DNA of 64,000 bases, taken from contig NZ_JASHJI010000013.1 in the NCBI RefSeq assembly GCF_030733265.1, positions 1 to 64,000 of the forward strand. The letters are read 5' to 3'. Under the pieces are notes generated by a model. It saw only the letters and a program-made list of their open reading frames with translations. It made no database searches and was not told the origin of the DNA. The translations under genes were made by a program, and so were the position numbers. Below, in pieces: positions 55,760 through 64,000 of the stretch. Each line of letters starts with the position of its first letter. The first letter of the stretch is position 1. Origin of the DNA: Roseibium sp. MMSF_3412 (GTDB lineage Bacteria > Pseudomonadota > Alphaproteobacteria > Rhizobiales > Stappiaceae).

Positions 55760-55779
55760 GCGCGCCCCGTCTTCCCTGT

Positions 55780-56943
55780 CTAGTCGACGCCGTGAAGCCT
55801 CAACAGGAGCTTCATGCGTTCGACCGCCTTGTCCGGCTTTGACAGCAAACGGGCCTGATCTGCAAGCCTGAACACCTCCGCGTAGTGGGTTATTTCACGC
55901 GAGGACTGGAAACCGCCGGGCATGATGAAGTGGCTCTGCGCGTCGTTCAACCAGGCAAGAAAGGCGATCCCGGCCTTGTAGAACTGGGTCGGGGCCTTGA
56001 AGATCTCCCGGCTGAGCGGAACCGTCGGCTCCAAAAGGCCGTGATAGGTCCGCAGGTCATTCCGGGCAAGGGCTTCGAGCGCCTGGCTCGCCGCAGGAGC
56101 GATAGCGGCAAAGGCACCAAGCAAGGCGTGCGAATGGCGCGTGCCGTCTCCCTCGATCAGCTCCGCATAGTTGAAATCGTCACCGGTATACAGAAGCACG
56201 CCTTCCGGCAAACGGGACCTGAGGTCCTCCTCGTAGGACTTTTCAAGAAGCGAGATCTTGATGCCGTCGACCTTGTCCCTGTGTGCTTCGATGATGTCCA
56301 GAACGGTCTGCATCGCCGTTGCTACGTCGCTTGATCCCCAATAGCCCGTGAGCTTCGGATCGAACATGTCGCCGAGCCAGTGGAGGATGACGGGTGACGC
56401 GGATTGCCGAAGCAGTGTCCCGTAGACCGCCTTGTAATCGTCTGCTCCGGCGTTTATCGCCGGAAAGGCCTGGGAGGCCATCAGGATGACCTGGCCGCCG
56501 GCGGCCTCGATCGCTTCCATCTGTTCCGTGTAGGCTGCGATGATGTCGTCCGTCGTGCGATACGCTTCGCGCGGCTTTTGATCCGTACCGGCCCCGCAGG
56601 CGACGCGCGGTTTCATGGGGTGGACCTTTGCCTCACGCATGGTTCGTTCGACAAGTTCCTTTGCTGTCGGCCAGTCGACACCCATGCCGCGCTGCGCAGT
56701 GTCCATTGCCTCGGCGAGGCCAAGGCCCTGATCCCAGAGCCAGTGCCGGAACCTGAGGGTGTTGTCCCAGTCGACGGCGGGCGATCCGATCCACGGATCG
56801 CGTTCGGCAAGCGGCGAGGAGACGACATGGGCGGCCGCGAACGCAATTCGGGTCAGCGGCGATTCCGGTGCGCGCGGGATCAGCGGATCGCCCGTGAGCG
56901 CATAGGCTTGCAGACGGTTGTCGAGCGTGGGGAGGGTCAGCAT
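55780..56943 (-). CDS. DUF993 family protein (aldolase-like TIM barrel)
   Basis: A 387-aa protein resembling the DUF993 family, thought to have a dihydrodipicolinate-synthase-like TIM-barrel fold. Segments GQVILMASQAF, VILHWLGDMFDPKL and DGIKISLLEKSYEE, the last with a lysine in a barrel strand, would suit Schiff-base aldolase chemistry. The biochemical role of the family is not established as far as I know. Here it sits among flavin oxidases, an SDR and a sugar transporter, which suggests cleavage of an oxidised (keto) sugar. Confidence 0.75.
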   Translation of the reverse strand: MLTLPTLDNRLQAYALTGDPLIPRAPESPLTRIAFAAAHVVSSPLAERDPWIGSPAVDWDNTLRFRHWLWDQGLGLAEAMDTAQRGMGVDWPTAKELVERTMREAKVHPMKPRVACGAGTDQKPREAYRTTDDIIAAYTEQMEAIEAAGGQVILMASQAFPAINAGADDYKAVYGTLLRQSASPVILHWLGDMFDPKLTGYWGSSDVATAMQTVLDIIEAHRDKVDGIKISLLEKSYEEDLRSRLPEGVLLYTGDDFNYAELIEGDGTRHSHALLGAFAAIAPAASQALEALARNDLRTYHGLLEPTVPLSREIFKAPTQFYKAGIAFLAWLNDAQSHFIMPGGFQSSREITHYAEVFRLADQARLLSKPDKAVERMKLLLRLHGVD

Positions 56944-56974
56944 CGGCTACTCCTGAAACGTGTGCCGCCGGTGA

Positions 56975-57289
56975 TCAGGCCGCAGTGGGGATGTCGAGAA
57001 CGAGGATGCCGTCCAGACCGCCGATTGCATTTGCAACCAGCTTGCCGCCAAGCGCCTTGTGATCCGGATGCGTCTGATAACGTTCCAGCGCATCCCAATC
57101 CTCGAAGTCGACGACGAAGCCATGCATGTAGCCGCGCTCGATCTGTTCCGGGCTTTCGCTCCGGCCCGACGTGATGTCGAGAATGCCGGACACCTGCTCC
57201 CGGATTTCACGCAGTTCCTGGAAAAAGCCGCGAATGATGTCTTCGCCGACTTCCGGCTTAAACCTGATAAGGACGATGTGTCTGATCAT
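56975..57289 (-). CDS. Dabb-domain (stress-responsive A/B barrel) protein
   Basis: A 104-aa single-domain protein. MIRHIVLIRFKPEVGEDII and GYMHGFVVDFEDWDALERYQTHPDHKAL are typical of the dimeric alpha/beta-barrel Dabb family. Some members act as cyclases or isomerases on polyketides or sugars, others have no known function. It lies between the DUF993 gene and a GMC oxidase gene, 6 bases from the latter. Confidence 0.85.
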   Translation of the reverse strand: MIRHIVLIRFKPEVGEDIIRGFFQELREIREQVSGILDITSGRSESPEQIERGYMHGFVVDFEDWDALERYQTHPDHKALGGKLVANAIGGLDGILVLDIPTAA

Positions 57290-57295
57290 GAAGGG

Positions 57296-58879
57296 TTACC
57301 CGTGGTCCTGCTTGATCATGTCGGCTCCCTTTTCACCGATCATGATGGCCGCAGCATTGGTATTGGAGGAAACAACGGTCGGCATCACGGACGCGTCTAT
57401 GACGCGCAGTTGAGCAATCCCGTTGAAGCGAAGTCTTGGATCGAGCACGGCCATTTGATCCGATCCCATCCGGCAGGTCCCCGCCGGGTGATGAGATGTC
57501 TTGGAATGCTCACAGATGAAGTTGAAATAGTCCTCGTCCGTCTTGACGCCGGGGCCGGGCAGGCGTTCCGCCTTGATGTATTTCTTCAACGGTCCCTGGG
57601 CGAGGATTTCCTGGGTCAGCTTAAGACCGCGGATGGACATTTCACGGTCCTGCGGATCTTCCAGGTAATTCGGGTCGATCAGCGGCGCGTCCTTGGGGTT
57701 GTCGCTCTGGAGGCGCACGCTTCCGCGCGAGCGCGGTCTGAGGTAACACGAATTCAGCGTCACGCCACCATCCGGCATCGCCGCCACGCCCGATTCAATG
57801 CCCGTGCCGAGTCCAAGGTGGAATTGCAGATCCGGCGATCTGGCTTCCGGGTCGGCATACCAGAACCCGCCTGTTTCAAACAGGCTCGATGATACCGGCC
57901 CACGCCTGGTGAAGAGATATTGCAGGCCGGCGATCGCCGACCAGTGCAGCTTGGCGTAGCGGTCATAGGTGTAGGGACCGCTCACTTCACAGATGCAATA
58001 AAGATCGAGGTGATCCTGAAGATTGGCGCCGACCTCGGGCTGATCGCAGATGACATCGATGCCGAGGCTCTTCAGATGGTCCGCAGGTCCGATCCCGGAC
58101 AGTTGCAGCAACCTGGGCGATCCGATCGATCCGGAGGACAGGATCACTTCGCTGCCCGCCTTCAAGAACGTGCCGTCAACAAGATCGACGCCCGTGGCGA
58201 TGCCGTTCTCCACGACGATGCGGCGCACCTGGGTGTCGGTCCTGATGTGAAGATTTGGACGGTGCCGGTTGGGTGCGAGATAGGCCATAGCCGCAGATGA
58301 TCGACGGGCATTTCTCTGTGTCAGCTGGTAATAGGCGGCACCGTCCTGTTTCTCACCGGTGACATCCTCGTTGCGCGGGATGCCGAGCTCGGCAGCTGCC
58401 TCGAAATAAGCTTCGCAGATCGGAAGCGGTGCGCATGGCTTGGAAACGCCAAGCGGTCCACCCTTGCCATGATAGCGGTTTTCGTAGGTGTCGTTGTCCT
58501 CGGCTTTCCTGTAATAGGGCAACACATCTTCGTAGCCCCAGCCTTCGCAGCCCATCTGGCGCCACTCGTCATAGTCCAGCGCGTTGCCGCGCGTGTAGAT
58601 CTGAGCATTGATGGCCGATCCGCCGCCGATCACCTTGGCCTGGGTGTAGCGGAACACCCGATCCTGCATATGCCGCTGCGGCACGGTGTGCCAGCCCCAG
58701 GACCCGATGCCCTTGGTCATTTTCGCAAAGCCTGCGGGCACGTGGAAGAACGGGTGCCAGTCGCGGCCGCCTGCCTCCAGCAGCAGAACATTGACGTCCG
58801 GGTTTTCCGTCAGCCGCGCTGCTAGAACAGAGCCTGCACTGCCGCCGCCGATGATGATGAAATCGTAGCCCTTTTCCAT
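57296..58879 (-). CDS. GMC oxidoreductase, choline-dehydrogenase-like
   Basis: A 527-aa FAD enzyme of the GMC family. It has the N-terminal dinucleotide motif IIIGGGSAGSVLAARL, the second GMC signature ILSSGSIGSPRLLQLSGIGP and the catalytic His-Asn pair in SHHPAGTCRMG and SSNTNAAA. It should oxidise a primary or secondary alcohol group on a polyol or sugar. It is similar to BetA-type dehydrogenases, but no betaine genes are nearby. A second, different GMC enzyme is encoded two genes upstream. Confidence 0.9.
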   Translation of the reverse strand: MEKGYDFIIIGGGSAGSVLAARLTENPDVNVLLLEAGGRDWHPFFHVPAGFAKMTKGIGSWGWHTVPQRHMQDRVFRYTQAKVIGGGSAINAQIYTRGNALDYDEWRQMGCEGWGYEDVLPYYRKAEDNDTYENRYHGKGGPLGVSKPCAPLPICEAYFEAAAELGIPRNEDVTGEKQDGAAYYQLTQRNARRSSAAMAYLAPNRHRPNLHIRTDTQVRRIVVENGIATGVDLVDGTFLKAGSEVILSSGSIGSPRLLQLSGIGPADHLKSLGIDVICDQPEVGANLQDHLDLYCICEVSGPYTYDRYAKLHWSAIAGLQYLFTRRGPVSSSLFETGGFWYADPEARSPDLQFHLGLGTGIESGVAAMPDGGVTLNSCYLRPRSRGSVRLQSDNPKDAPLIDPNYLEDPQDREMSIRGLKLTQEILAQGPLKKYIKAERLPGPGVKTDEDYFNFICEHSKTSHHPAGTCRMGSDQMAVLDPRLRFNGIAQLRVIDASVMPTVVSSNTNAAAIMIGEKGADMIKQDHG

Positions 58880-58888
58880 ATTGGTCTC

Positions 58889-59647
58889 TCAAAGGCGTGG
58901 AATGGAAAGCCCGCCATCCACATTGATGACGGAGCCCGTGGCAAAGGCCATCCGGCCTTCCACGAGCGGGAGGATTGTCGAGGCGATGTCGGCGGGGTAA
59001 CCCCAGCGGGCCGAAGGAACGAGACCGTCCTTGATCCGGGCCGTGTACTTGTCCTTGACGCCTGCTGTGAGTGCGGTCTCGATGACGCCGGGGCGGATCT
59101 CGAAGACGCCGATGTCATGCGGCGCCATGCGGACCGCGAAGAGTTGCGCCATCATCGACGCACCCGCCTTGGAGACGCAGTATTCTGCGCGTTCGATGGA
59201 GATCATCTCGGCACTGACAGAGGTGACGAAGGTCATGGACCGGTAGCTGTCGCTCGGCCGGTCCAGCATGCGCCGGGCAATTTCCTGCGCGAGGAAAAAC
59301 GCGCCTTTCAGATTGACGCCCATGACGAAATCGAAGCTGTCCGTTGTCACATCCAGCATGTCGCCGCGAATCTTCGCCGGCACGCCGGCATTGGACACGA
59401 ATGTCGTGATCGGACCCAGGTCGGCTTCCACCTTGCCAACGACGCCGACATGGCCGTCGATATTCAGAAGATCGTGGGAATAGAACGCCGCATTCGGCCC
59501 AAGCTCTTCCAGGGCGGACCTGACTTCGCTGTCGCCGGGGTCGCATTGTGCAAGCAGGGCCACCTTGTAACCTGCCTCGACGAGCGCTGCGGAAATCGCG
59601 AGGCCGATGCCGCGCTGTCCGCCGGTGACCAGAGCGACCTTGCTCAT
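58889..59647 (-). CDS. SDR-family oxidoreductase (FabG-like)
   Basis: A 252-aa short-chain dehydrogenase with TGGQRGIG at the cofactor site, the SNAG motif, serine in TSVSAEM and the catalytic Tyr/Lys in YCVSK. The C-terminus SVINVDGGLSIPRL is typical of the family. It overlaps the upstream GMC gene by four bases and starts 9 bases before the next. Its likely role is reduction or oxidation of a keto-sugar intermediate together with the GMC enzymes. Confidence 0.88.
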   Translation of the reverse strand: MSKVALVTGGQRGIGLAISAALVEAGYKVALLAQCDPGDSEVRSALEELGPNAAFYSHDLLNIDGHVGVVGKVEADLGPITTFVSNAGVPAKIRGDMLDVTTDSFDFVMGVNLKGAFFLAQEIARRMLDRPSDSYRSMTFVTSVSAEMISIERAEYCVSKAGASMMAQLFAVRMAPHDIGVFEIRPGVIETALTAGVKDKYTARIKDGLVPSARWGYPADIASTILPLVEGRMAFATGSVINVDGGLSIPRL

Positions 59648-61128
59648 GCTGCCAGCTCCTGTCGGATGGTGTCGGCGGTTCTGAGTGCAAGGGCGGCGAC
59701 CGTGAGCGCCGGATTGACGGCGGCGGATGTGGGCAGAGCCGCCGCGTCGGTCACGTAGAGGTTCGGATGGTCCCAGGACCGGCAGTCGGGATCAAGAACG
59801 CTGGTTTTCGGATCATCGCCAAGTTGCGCCGTGCCGCATTGATGCGACGGCACGCGTCCGTCGAACAGTCTTGAAAGCACAAGCGGAAATCCGGCCTTGC
59901 GCAGGGTGGTCTTCGTGCGTTCCACCAGCTTCCTGTGCGCGGTCATGTTGGATCTGCGCCAGATCAGCTGGATCTTGCCGTTTTTCAGGACGACCCGGCT
60001 CTCAGGATCGGGCAGGTCCTCGGAGATGAGGTAAAGGTCGAGCGCGTGGCCGGAGATCCACCTTGCGGCAAAACCGGGAAGCTGCGGGACCTGGATTTTC
60101 AGGATATCGGGCGTCACCCTTCCGAGCAGTTGTACATTGCCGAGCGGTCTGTCATCGTCCCCGTCGCTGAGATACCAGTCGTTGATGCCGAAGGTTTTCT
60201 GATAGACGGCGTCGTTGCGAAACCTTGGATCGATGGCGATCATCGCCGTTGCATTGTGGTTCATGAAGCAGCGGCCGACCTGATCGGAGCTGTTGGCAAC
60301 TCCGGACCTGAGCAGCAGGGCTGCCGTCTGGACAGCGCCGGCGCAAACGGCAACGATTGCCGGATTGAGCGTGGTTTCCTCACCGTCCTTCAGGAAGGTG
60401 ACGGAGCTGATTTTGCGTGTCTCCGGATCAGCCTTGAGGCTCGTGACTTCCGCGCCGGTGATGAGGTTGACGTTGTCATGCGCCAGTGCTTCGGCAAGGC
60501 CGCAGGTTTCGGCATCCATCTTGCCGCATCTGAGATCCGGGTATCCGTCCCAGCCGGTTTTCCCTGCTGCCAGCCATTGCTCGATATCCACGCCGAGCGG
60601 CAGCGAGAATGGTTTGACACCGGCTTTCATCAGTCTTTCGCGGGCGATCCGGATTGCGTCCTCGTCCGCGACGGCCGGGAACGGGTAGGGTCCCTCATGG
60701 TCCGGTTCCGTGGGATCGCTGGAAACGTCGCCGCGGACCTGGTAAAGCTTCTCAGCGGCTTCATACCATGGCGCGATGTCCTGGTAGCGAAGCGGCCAGG
60801 CCGGGGACACGCCCTCGTAGTGCTCCATCTGGTCGAAGTCTTGTGCGCGATAGCGGATCAGAACCGCGCCGTAGAGCTTCGAGTTCCCTCCGACGTTGTA
60901 GTAGTTCCCCGGTTCGAACGGGTTGTCCCGTTCGTCAAGCCAGGTCTCGGACGAGCGGAAGGCGCTGTTGGTGTAGATGCGCCAGGGATCGCGTGCCGGT
61001 GCATCGTCGGGAATGCGGTGCCCGCGTTCCAGGATCGTGATCCTGGCGCCGGACGGCGCAAGGCCGGCAGCAAGGGTGGCTCCCCCCATGCCGCTGCCGA
61101 CGATGACGATGTCCGGCGCTTCTTTCAT
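59644..61128 (-). CDS. GMC-type sugar oxidoreductase (glucoside dehydrogenase-like)
   Basis: A 494-aa flavoprotein of the GMC/pyranose-oxidase-like group. The N-terminal motif is IVIVGSGMGGATLAAGL, with NVGGNSKLYGAVLIRYR in the FAD-attachment region and HQCGTAQLGDDPKTS plus TSAAVNPALT in the C-terminal active site. It is unlike the choline-dehydrogenase-type protein at 57296 and nearer to FAD subunits of sugar or glucoside 3-dehydrogenases. No Tat signal is visible, so it acts in the cytoplasm. Confidence 0.85.
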   Translation of the reverse strand: MKEAPDIVIVGSGMGGATLAAGLAPSGARITILERGHRIPDDAPARDPWRIYTNSAFRSSETWLDERDNPFEPGNYYNVGGNSKLYGAVLIRYRAQDFDQMEHYEGVSPAWPLRYQDIAPWYEAAEKLYQVRGDVSSDPTEPDHEGPYPFPAVADEDAIRIARERLMKAGVKPFSLPLGVDIEQWLAAGKTGWDGYPDLRCGKMDAETCGLAEALAHDNVNLITGAEVTSLKADPETRKISSVTFLKDGEETTLNPAIVAVCAGAVQTAALLLRSGVANSSDQVGRCFMNHNATAMIAIDPRFRNDAVYQKTFGINDWYLSDGDDDRPLGNVQLLGRVTPDILKIQVPQLPGFAARWISGHALDLYLISEDLPDPESRVVLKNGKIQLIWRRSNMTAHRKLVERTKTTLRKAGFPLVLSRLFDGRVPSHQCGTAQLGDDPKTSVLDPDCRSWDHPNLYVTDAAALPTSAAVNPALTVAALALRTADTIRQELAA

Positions 61129-61131
61129 GCG

Positions 61132-62241
61132 TCAGGCGATCCTGTTTTCGCTCTGCGGATCGAAGGCGACCGCCTTTTCCATGTTGAAGGCAAACGGGAA
61201 CGTTTCGCCGGCGTTGACGGCAACATCAGCGCGGAAGCGGCCGGTGACGTCCTTGCCGCCGATCTGGCTGACGACGAACGTGTCAGACCCGGCAGGTTCG
61301 GTGACTTCGACGGGCGCGTCGACAATGTGAACGGCCTGCGAGTTCCTGTCGGCACCGTCCCTGTCGGTGATCGCCTCCGGGCGGATGCCCAGAATAATGT
61401 CCCGTCCGACGTCCGAGGCGAGCTTGTCCGTGGCGAAAGGGATTGAGGCCTTGGTACCGTCCGCAAGCGAGACCTCGGCCGCCGGTTGACCGTTTTCCGA
61501 GACCACCTTCGCAGGGAACAGGTTCATCGACGGCGATCCCATGAAGCCGGCAACGAACATGTTGGCCGGATTGTCGTAGATTTCCTTGGGCGTTCCGAGC
61601 TGCTGTACATAGCCGCCGAACATGACTGCGATGCGCGTTGACAGCGTCAGGGCCTCGATCTGGTCATGGGTCACGTAGACGATCGTGGTTCCGAGCTTCT
61701 GGTGAAGTTTCTTGATTTCCGTGCGCATGTCGACGCGCAGTTTCGCATCCAGGTTGGAGAGCGGTTCATCGAACAGGAACACGTCCGGCTCCCGCACAAG
61801 GGCACGCCCCATTGCGACACGCTGGCGCTGACCGCCGGACAACTGGCCGGGTTTGCGGTCGAGCAGATGCTTGATCTGCAACAGATCGGAGACCTGCGCG
61901 ATGCGCTTTTCGCGCTCCGACTTTTCGATGCCGTGCATCTCCATGCCAAAGGAAATGTTGCCGCTCACCGTCATGTTCGGATAAAGCGCATAGGACTGGA
62001 ACACCATTGCGATGTTGCGGTCGGCAGGTTTCACTCCGTTCATGCTCCGGTCGCGAATGGCGATCTCGCCGGATGTGATGTCCTCAAGGCCGGCGATCAT
62101 GTTCAGCAGGGTGGACTTGCCGCAACCGGACGGCCCGACCAGAACGAGGAATTCGCCTTCTTCGATCGAGATGTCGGTTTCGTGCAGAACCTGCACCGCT
62201 CCGTAAGACTTGGTCGCCTGTTTGATGTCGAGAAAGCCCAT
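61132..62241 (-). CDS. Carbohydrate ABC transporter ATP-binding protein (UgpC/MsmK type)
   Basis: A 369-aa ATPase of the sugar importer class. It shows Walker A GPSGCGKST, the signature LSGGQRQRVAMGRALVREP, Walker B FLFDEPLSNLDAKLR and a C-terminal TOBE/regulatory domain with the motif ILGIRPEAI. It serves the two permeases encoded upstream. The binding-protein gene is presumably beyond the right edge. Confidence 0.93.
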   Translation of the reverse strand: MGFLDIKQATKSYGAVQVLHETDISIEEGEFLVLVGPSGCGKSTLLNMIAGLEDITSGEIAIRDRSMNGVKPADRNIAMVFQSYALYPNMTVSGNISFGMEMHGIEKSEREKRIAQVSDLLQIKHLLDRKPGQLSGGQRQRVAMGRALVREPDVFLFDEPLSNLDAKLRVDMRTEIKKLHQKLGTTIVYVTHDQIEALTLSTRIAVMFGGYVQQLGTPKEIYDNPANMFVAGFMGSPSMNLFPAKVVSENGQPAAEVSLADGTKASIPFATDKLASDVGRDIILGIRPEAITDRDGADRNSQAVHIVDAPVEVTEPAGSDTFVVSQIGGKDVTGRFRADVAVNAGETFPFAFNMEKAVAFDPQSENRIA

Positions 62242-62245
62242 TGTC

Positions 62246-63118
62246 TTATCCTTTAACTGAGCCGGCCATCAGGCCACGGACGAAGTACCGGCCCGCGACG
62301 ATGTAGACGAAGAGAGTTGGCAGCGCGGCCATGATCGCGCCTGCGAAATGGACGTTGTATTCCTTCACCCCGGTCGAAGACTGTACCAGGTTGTTCAGCG
62401 CAACGGTCATCGGCTGACTGTCGAAATCGGAGAAAGACGCGCCGAACAGGAAGTCGTTCCAGATGTTGGTGAACTGCCAGATGATGCAGACCACGGCGAT
62501 CGGTCCGGACGACGGCAGCAGGATGCGCCAGAAGATGCGGAAGAAGCCGGCGCCGTCGATCTGAGCCGCCCGCACCAGTTCGGTCGGGAAGGCGGCGTAA
62601 TAGTTCCGGAAGTAAAGCGTCGAGAAGCCGATGCCGTAGACGAAGTGCACGAAGATCAGACCCGGCACGGACCCGGCAAGACCCATCAGGCCCAGCATCC
62701 GCGCCATCGGGATAAGCACCATCTGGAAGGGAATGAAGCATCCGAAGAGCAGCAGGCCGAACAGGATGGTCGCGCCGGGGAACGTCCACTTCGTCAGGAC
62801 GTAGCCATTGAGCGCGCCGACCATGGTCGACAGGGCAACCGCGGGGACAACCATGATGATGGAGTTGAGGAAATAGGGCCTGAGGCCTGTTGCCTCGACA
62901 CCGACCTGGGCGCTCGACCAGGCGCTGAGCCAGGGTGCGAAGGTCCATTCCTGCGGCAATGCCATCATGCCGCCCGCGGTGATCTCGGACAGAGGTTTCA
63001 GCGAGTTCACCACCATCACGTAGAGCGGCAGCAGGTAGTAGATACAGAAGACAGCCAGCAGCGTGTAGAGAACGAAGCGGGCAAGGTTGAAGGAGCTTTT
63101 CGCGTTTGCAGAAGCCAT
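62246..63118 (-). CDS. Carbohydrate ABC transporter permease (MalG/UgpE type)
   Basis: A 290-aa permease with about six membrane segments. The EAA loop reads TELVRAAQIDGAGFFRIFWRILLP, which docks the ATPase. The start at 63118 overlaps the stop of the first permease (TGATG) and has AGGGAG upstream; a longer frame of nine codons is less likely. Confidence 0.92.
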   Translation of the reverse strand: MASANAKSSFNLARFVLYTLLAVFCIYYLLPLYVMVVNSLKPLSEITAGGMMALPQEWTFAPWLSAWSSAQVGVEATGLRPYFLNSIIMVVPAVALSTMVGALNGYVLTKWTFPGATILFGLLLFGCFIPFQMVLIPMARMLGLMGLAGSVPGLIFVHFVYGIGFSTLYFRNYYAAFPTELVRAAQIDGAGFFRIFWRILLPSSGPIAVVCIIWQFTNIWNDFLFGASFSDFDSQPMTVALNNLVQSSTGVKEYNVHFAGAIMAALPTLFVYIVAGRYFVRGLMAGSVKG

Positions 63119-64000
63119 CACTTCTTCTCCCTCAGTTCGGACCACAGATAGGGCACGATGATCGCGGCAATCGTCATGAGCATGATCACGGCGGAAGCTG
63201 CACCGATGCCCATCTGGTTTCGCGTAAACGTGTAGGAATACATGAAGGTTGCCGGCAGTTCGGTGGCCGTTCCCGGTCCGCCGCCGGTCAGGGCGATGAC
63301 AAGGTCATAGGACTTGATCGCCATGTGCGCGAGCACCACGAAGGCCGACATGAAGGCCGGACGCAGCTGCGGGATCACGATGCGGCGGTAAAGGGCGAAG
63401 GTGGACGCGCCGTCGATCTGGGCCGCCTTCATCATTTCGCTGTCGATCCCGCGCAGTCCCGCCAGGAACATGGCCATGACGAAACCGGAGGTTTGCCAGA
63501 CGGCGGCTATGACAATCGTATAGATCGCCATGTCGCTGTCCTTGATCCAGTTGAACTCGAACGTTGTCCAGCCCCAGCCGCGCACCACGGCCTCCACCCC
63601 GATGCCGGGATCGAGAAACCATTTCCAGGCAACACCGGTCACGATGAAGCTGAGCGCCATCGGATAGAGATAGACCGTGCGGATGAAGCCTTCCGCGCGG
63701 ATACGCTGATCGAGCAGGATTGCCAGCAGCAATCCGAGCGCGCAGCAGATGACAATGTAGAGGACGCCGAAAATGACGAGGTTCGTGACGGCCGTGTCCC
63801 ACGCCCTGATGCGGAACAGGTTCTCGTAGTTCTTCCAGCCGACCCATCCGAAAGTCGGCAGGATCCGGCTGTCGGTAAAGGACAGGTAGAGCGTGAACAG
63901 GATGAAGCCGTAGACGAAGATCGCAACGATGGCGACGGTCGGGCTCAACACGATTTTGGGTAAAGCGTCACGCAGTCTGTCAACAACGGAACCGCGTGGG
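63118..64000 (-). CDS. Carbohydrate ABC transporter permease (MalF/UgpA type), 5' end outside window
   Basis: A permease with about six membrane segments and the EAA loop SEMMKAAQIDGASTFALYRRIVIPQL. A GTG occurs at 63949-63951, but the frame stays open to the window edge with protein-like sequence (RLRDALPKI before VLSPTVAIVAIFVYG), so the true start lies beyond 64000 and the gene is partial here. It is the first sugar-operon gene visible; the substrate-binding protein probably precedes it. Confidence 0.9.
   Translation of the reverse strand, partial: PRGSVVDRLRDALPKIVLSPTVAIVAIFVYGFILFTLYLSFTDSRILPTFGWVGWKNYENLFRIRAWDTAVTNLVIFGVLYIVICCALGLLLAILLDQRIRAEGFIRTVYLYPMALSFIVTGVAWKWFLDPGIGVEAVVRGWGWTTFEFNWIKDSDMAIYTIVIAAVWQTSGFVMAMFLAGLRGIDSEMMKAAQIDGASTFALYRRIVIPQLRPAFMSAFVVLAHMAIKSYDLVIALTGGGPGTATELPATFMYSYTFTRNQMGIGAASAVIMLMTIAAIIVPYLWSELREKK

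Noticed and set aside
59935-61446. 503-codon open frame on the plus strand
   Set aside because: It is the antisense shadow of the GMC enzyme and the end of the ABC ATPase, both of which have clear motifs.
1-64000. CRISPR array, prophage, transposon or toxin-antitoxin pair
   Set aside because: No regularly spaced repeats, integrase, transposase, phage structural gene or recognisable toxin pair was seen. The only clear repeat is the 357-bp duplication.

Overview
The window is chromosomal DNA of moderately high GC from an alphaproteobacterium. The gene families (Aap/Bzt-type amino-acid ABC transporter, hydantoinase A/B, GMC and SDR sugar oxidation, periplasmic isoquinoline-oxidoreductase-type enzyme, LuxR regulators without a LuxI, many AraC regulators) fit a marine heterotroph of the Stappiaceae (Roseibium/Labrenzia-like). 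That placement is inferred from gene content and was not tested. No CRISPR array, rRNA, integrase, transposase or phage gene was seen. Every gene was read by eye without a database search.

Layout: (1) 1-66 is the 3' part of a probable initiator tRNA with its terminator. (2) 292-19246 is a catabolic and uptake locus. A seven-gene minus-strand operon encodes a DAO-type oxidase, hyuA, hyuB, an SDR, prpE, a RidA protein and an amino-acid ABC ATPase. Next to it are a rhodanese, an IclR regulator co-transcribed with a cytoplasmic BisC-like molybdenum sulfoxide reductase, a MetC-like lyase with a VOC protein, a persulfide-dioxygenase-like MBL protein, and the binding protein and two permeases that lack their own ATPase. 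Three promoters in this locus carry the same 17-bp site. (3) 19.8-28.3 kb holds two chemoreceptors, two LuxR regulators and a 98% identical duplication of a LuxR C-terminus. (4) 28.3-32 kb has two small secreted proteins, an Rrf2/MFS/methyltransferase cassette and a decayed tRNA-end plus terminator. (5) 32-35.5 kb holds an aldo-keto reductase, a LysR regulator and a TetA-like MFS pump. (6) 35.7-41.1 kb is a periplasmic molybdenum hydroxylase operon (iorA, a cysteine-hydrolase-like gene, iorB, dihaem cytochrome c) with a divergent AraC regulator. (7) 41.8-48.5 kb has a cNMP-domain/thioredoxin-reductase-like fusion, a DUF1905/YdeI protein and four AraC regulators, three of them close paralogues. 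(8) 48.9-53.9 kb is an RND efflux operon led by a small uncharacterised gene. (9) 54.1-64 kb is a long minus-strand sugar uptake and oxidation operon that runs off the right edge.

How the genes work together: the first 19 kb looks like one regulon for importing and degrading an amino-acid-like compound. The encoded activities (sulfoxide reduction, C-S lysis, imine hydrolysis, sulfane-sulfur handling, ATP-dependent ring opening, acyl-CoA activation) suggest the compound contains sulfur, possibly as a sulfoxide or cyclic amide. The exact substrate cannot be read from the sequence. The last 10 kb looks like a second self-contained pathway in which an ABC-imported sugar or polyol is oxidised by two different GMC flavoenzymes and an SDR, then processed by a DUF993 aldolase-like enzyme under LacI control.
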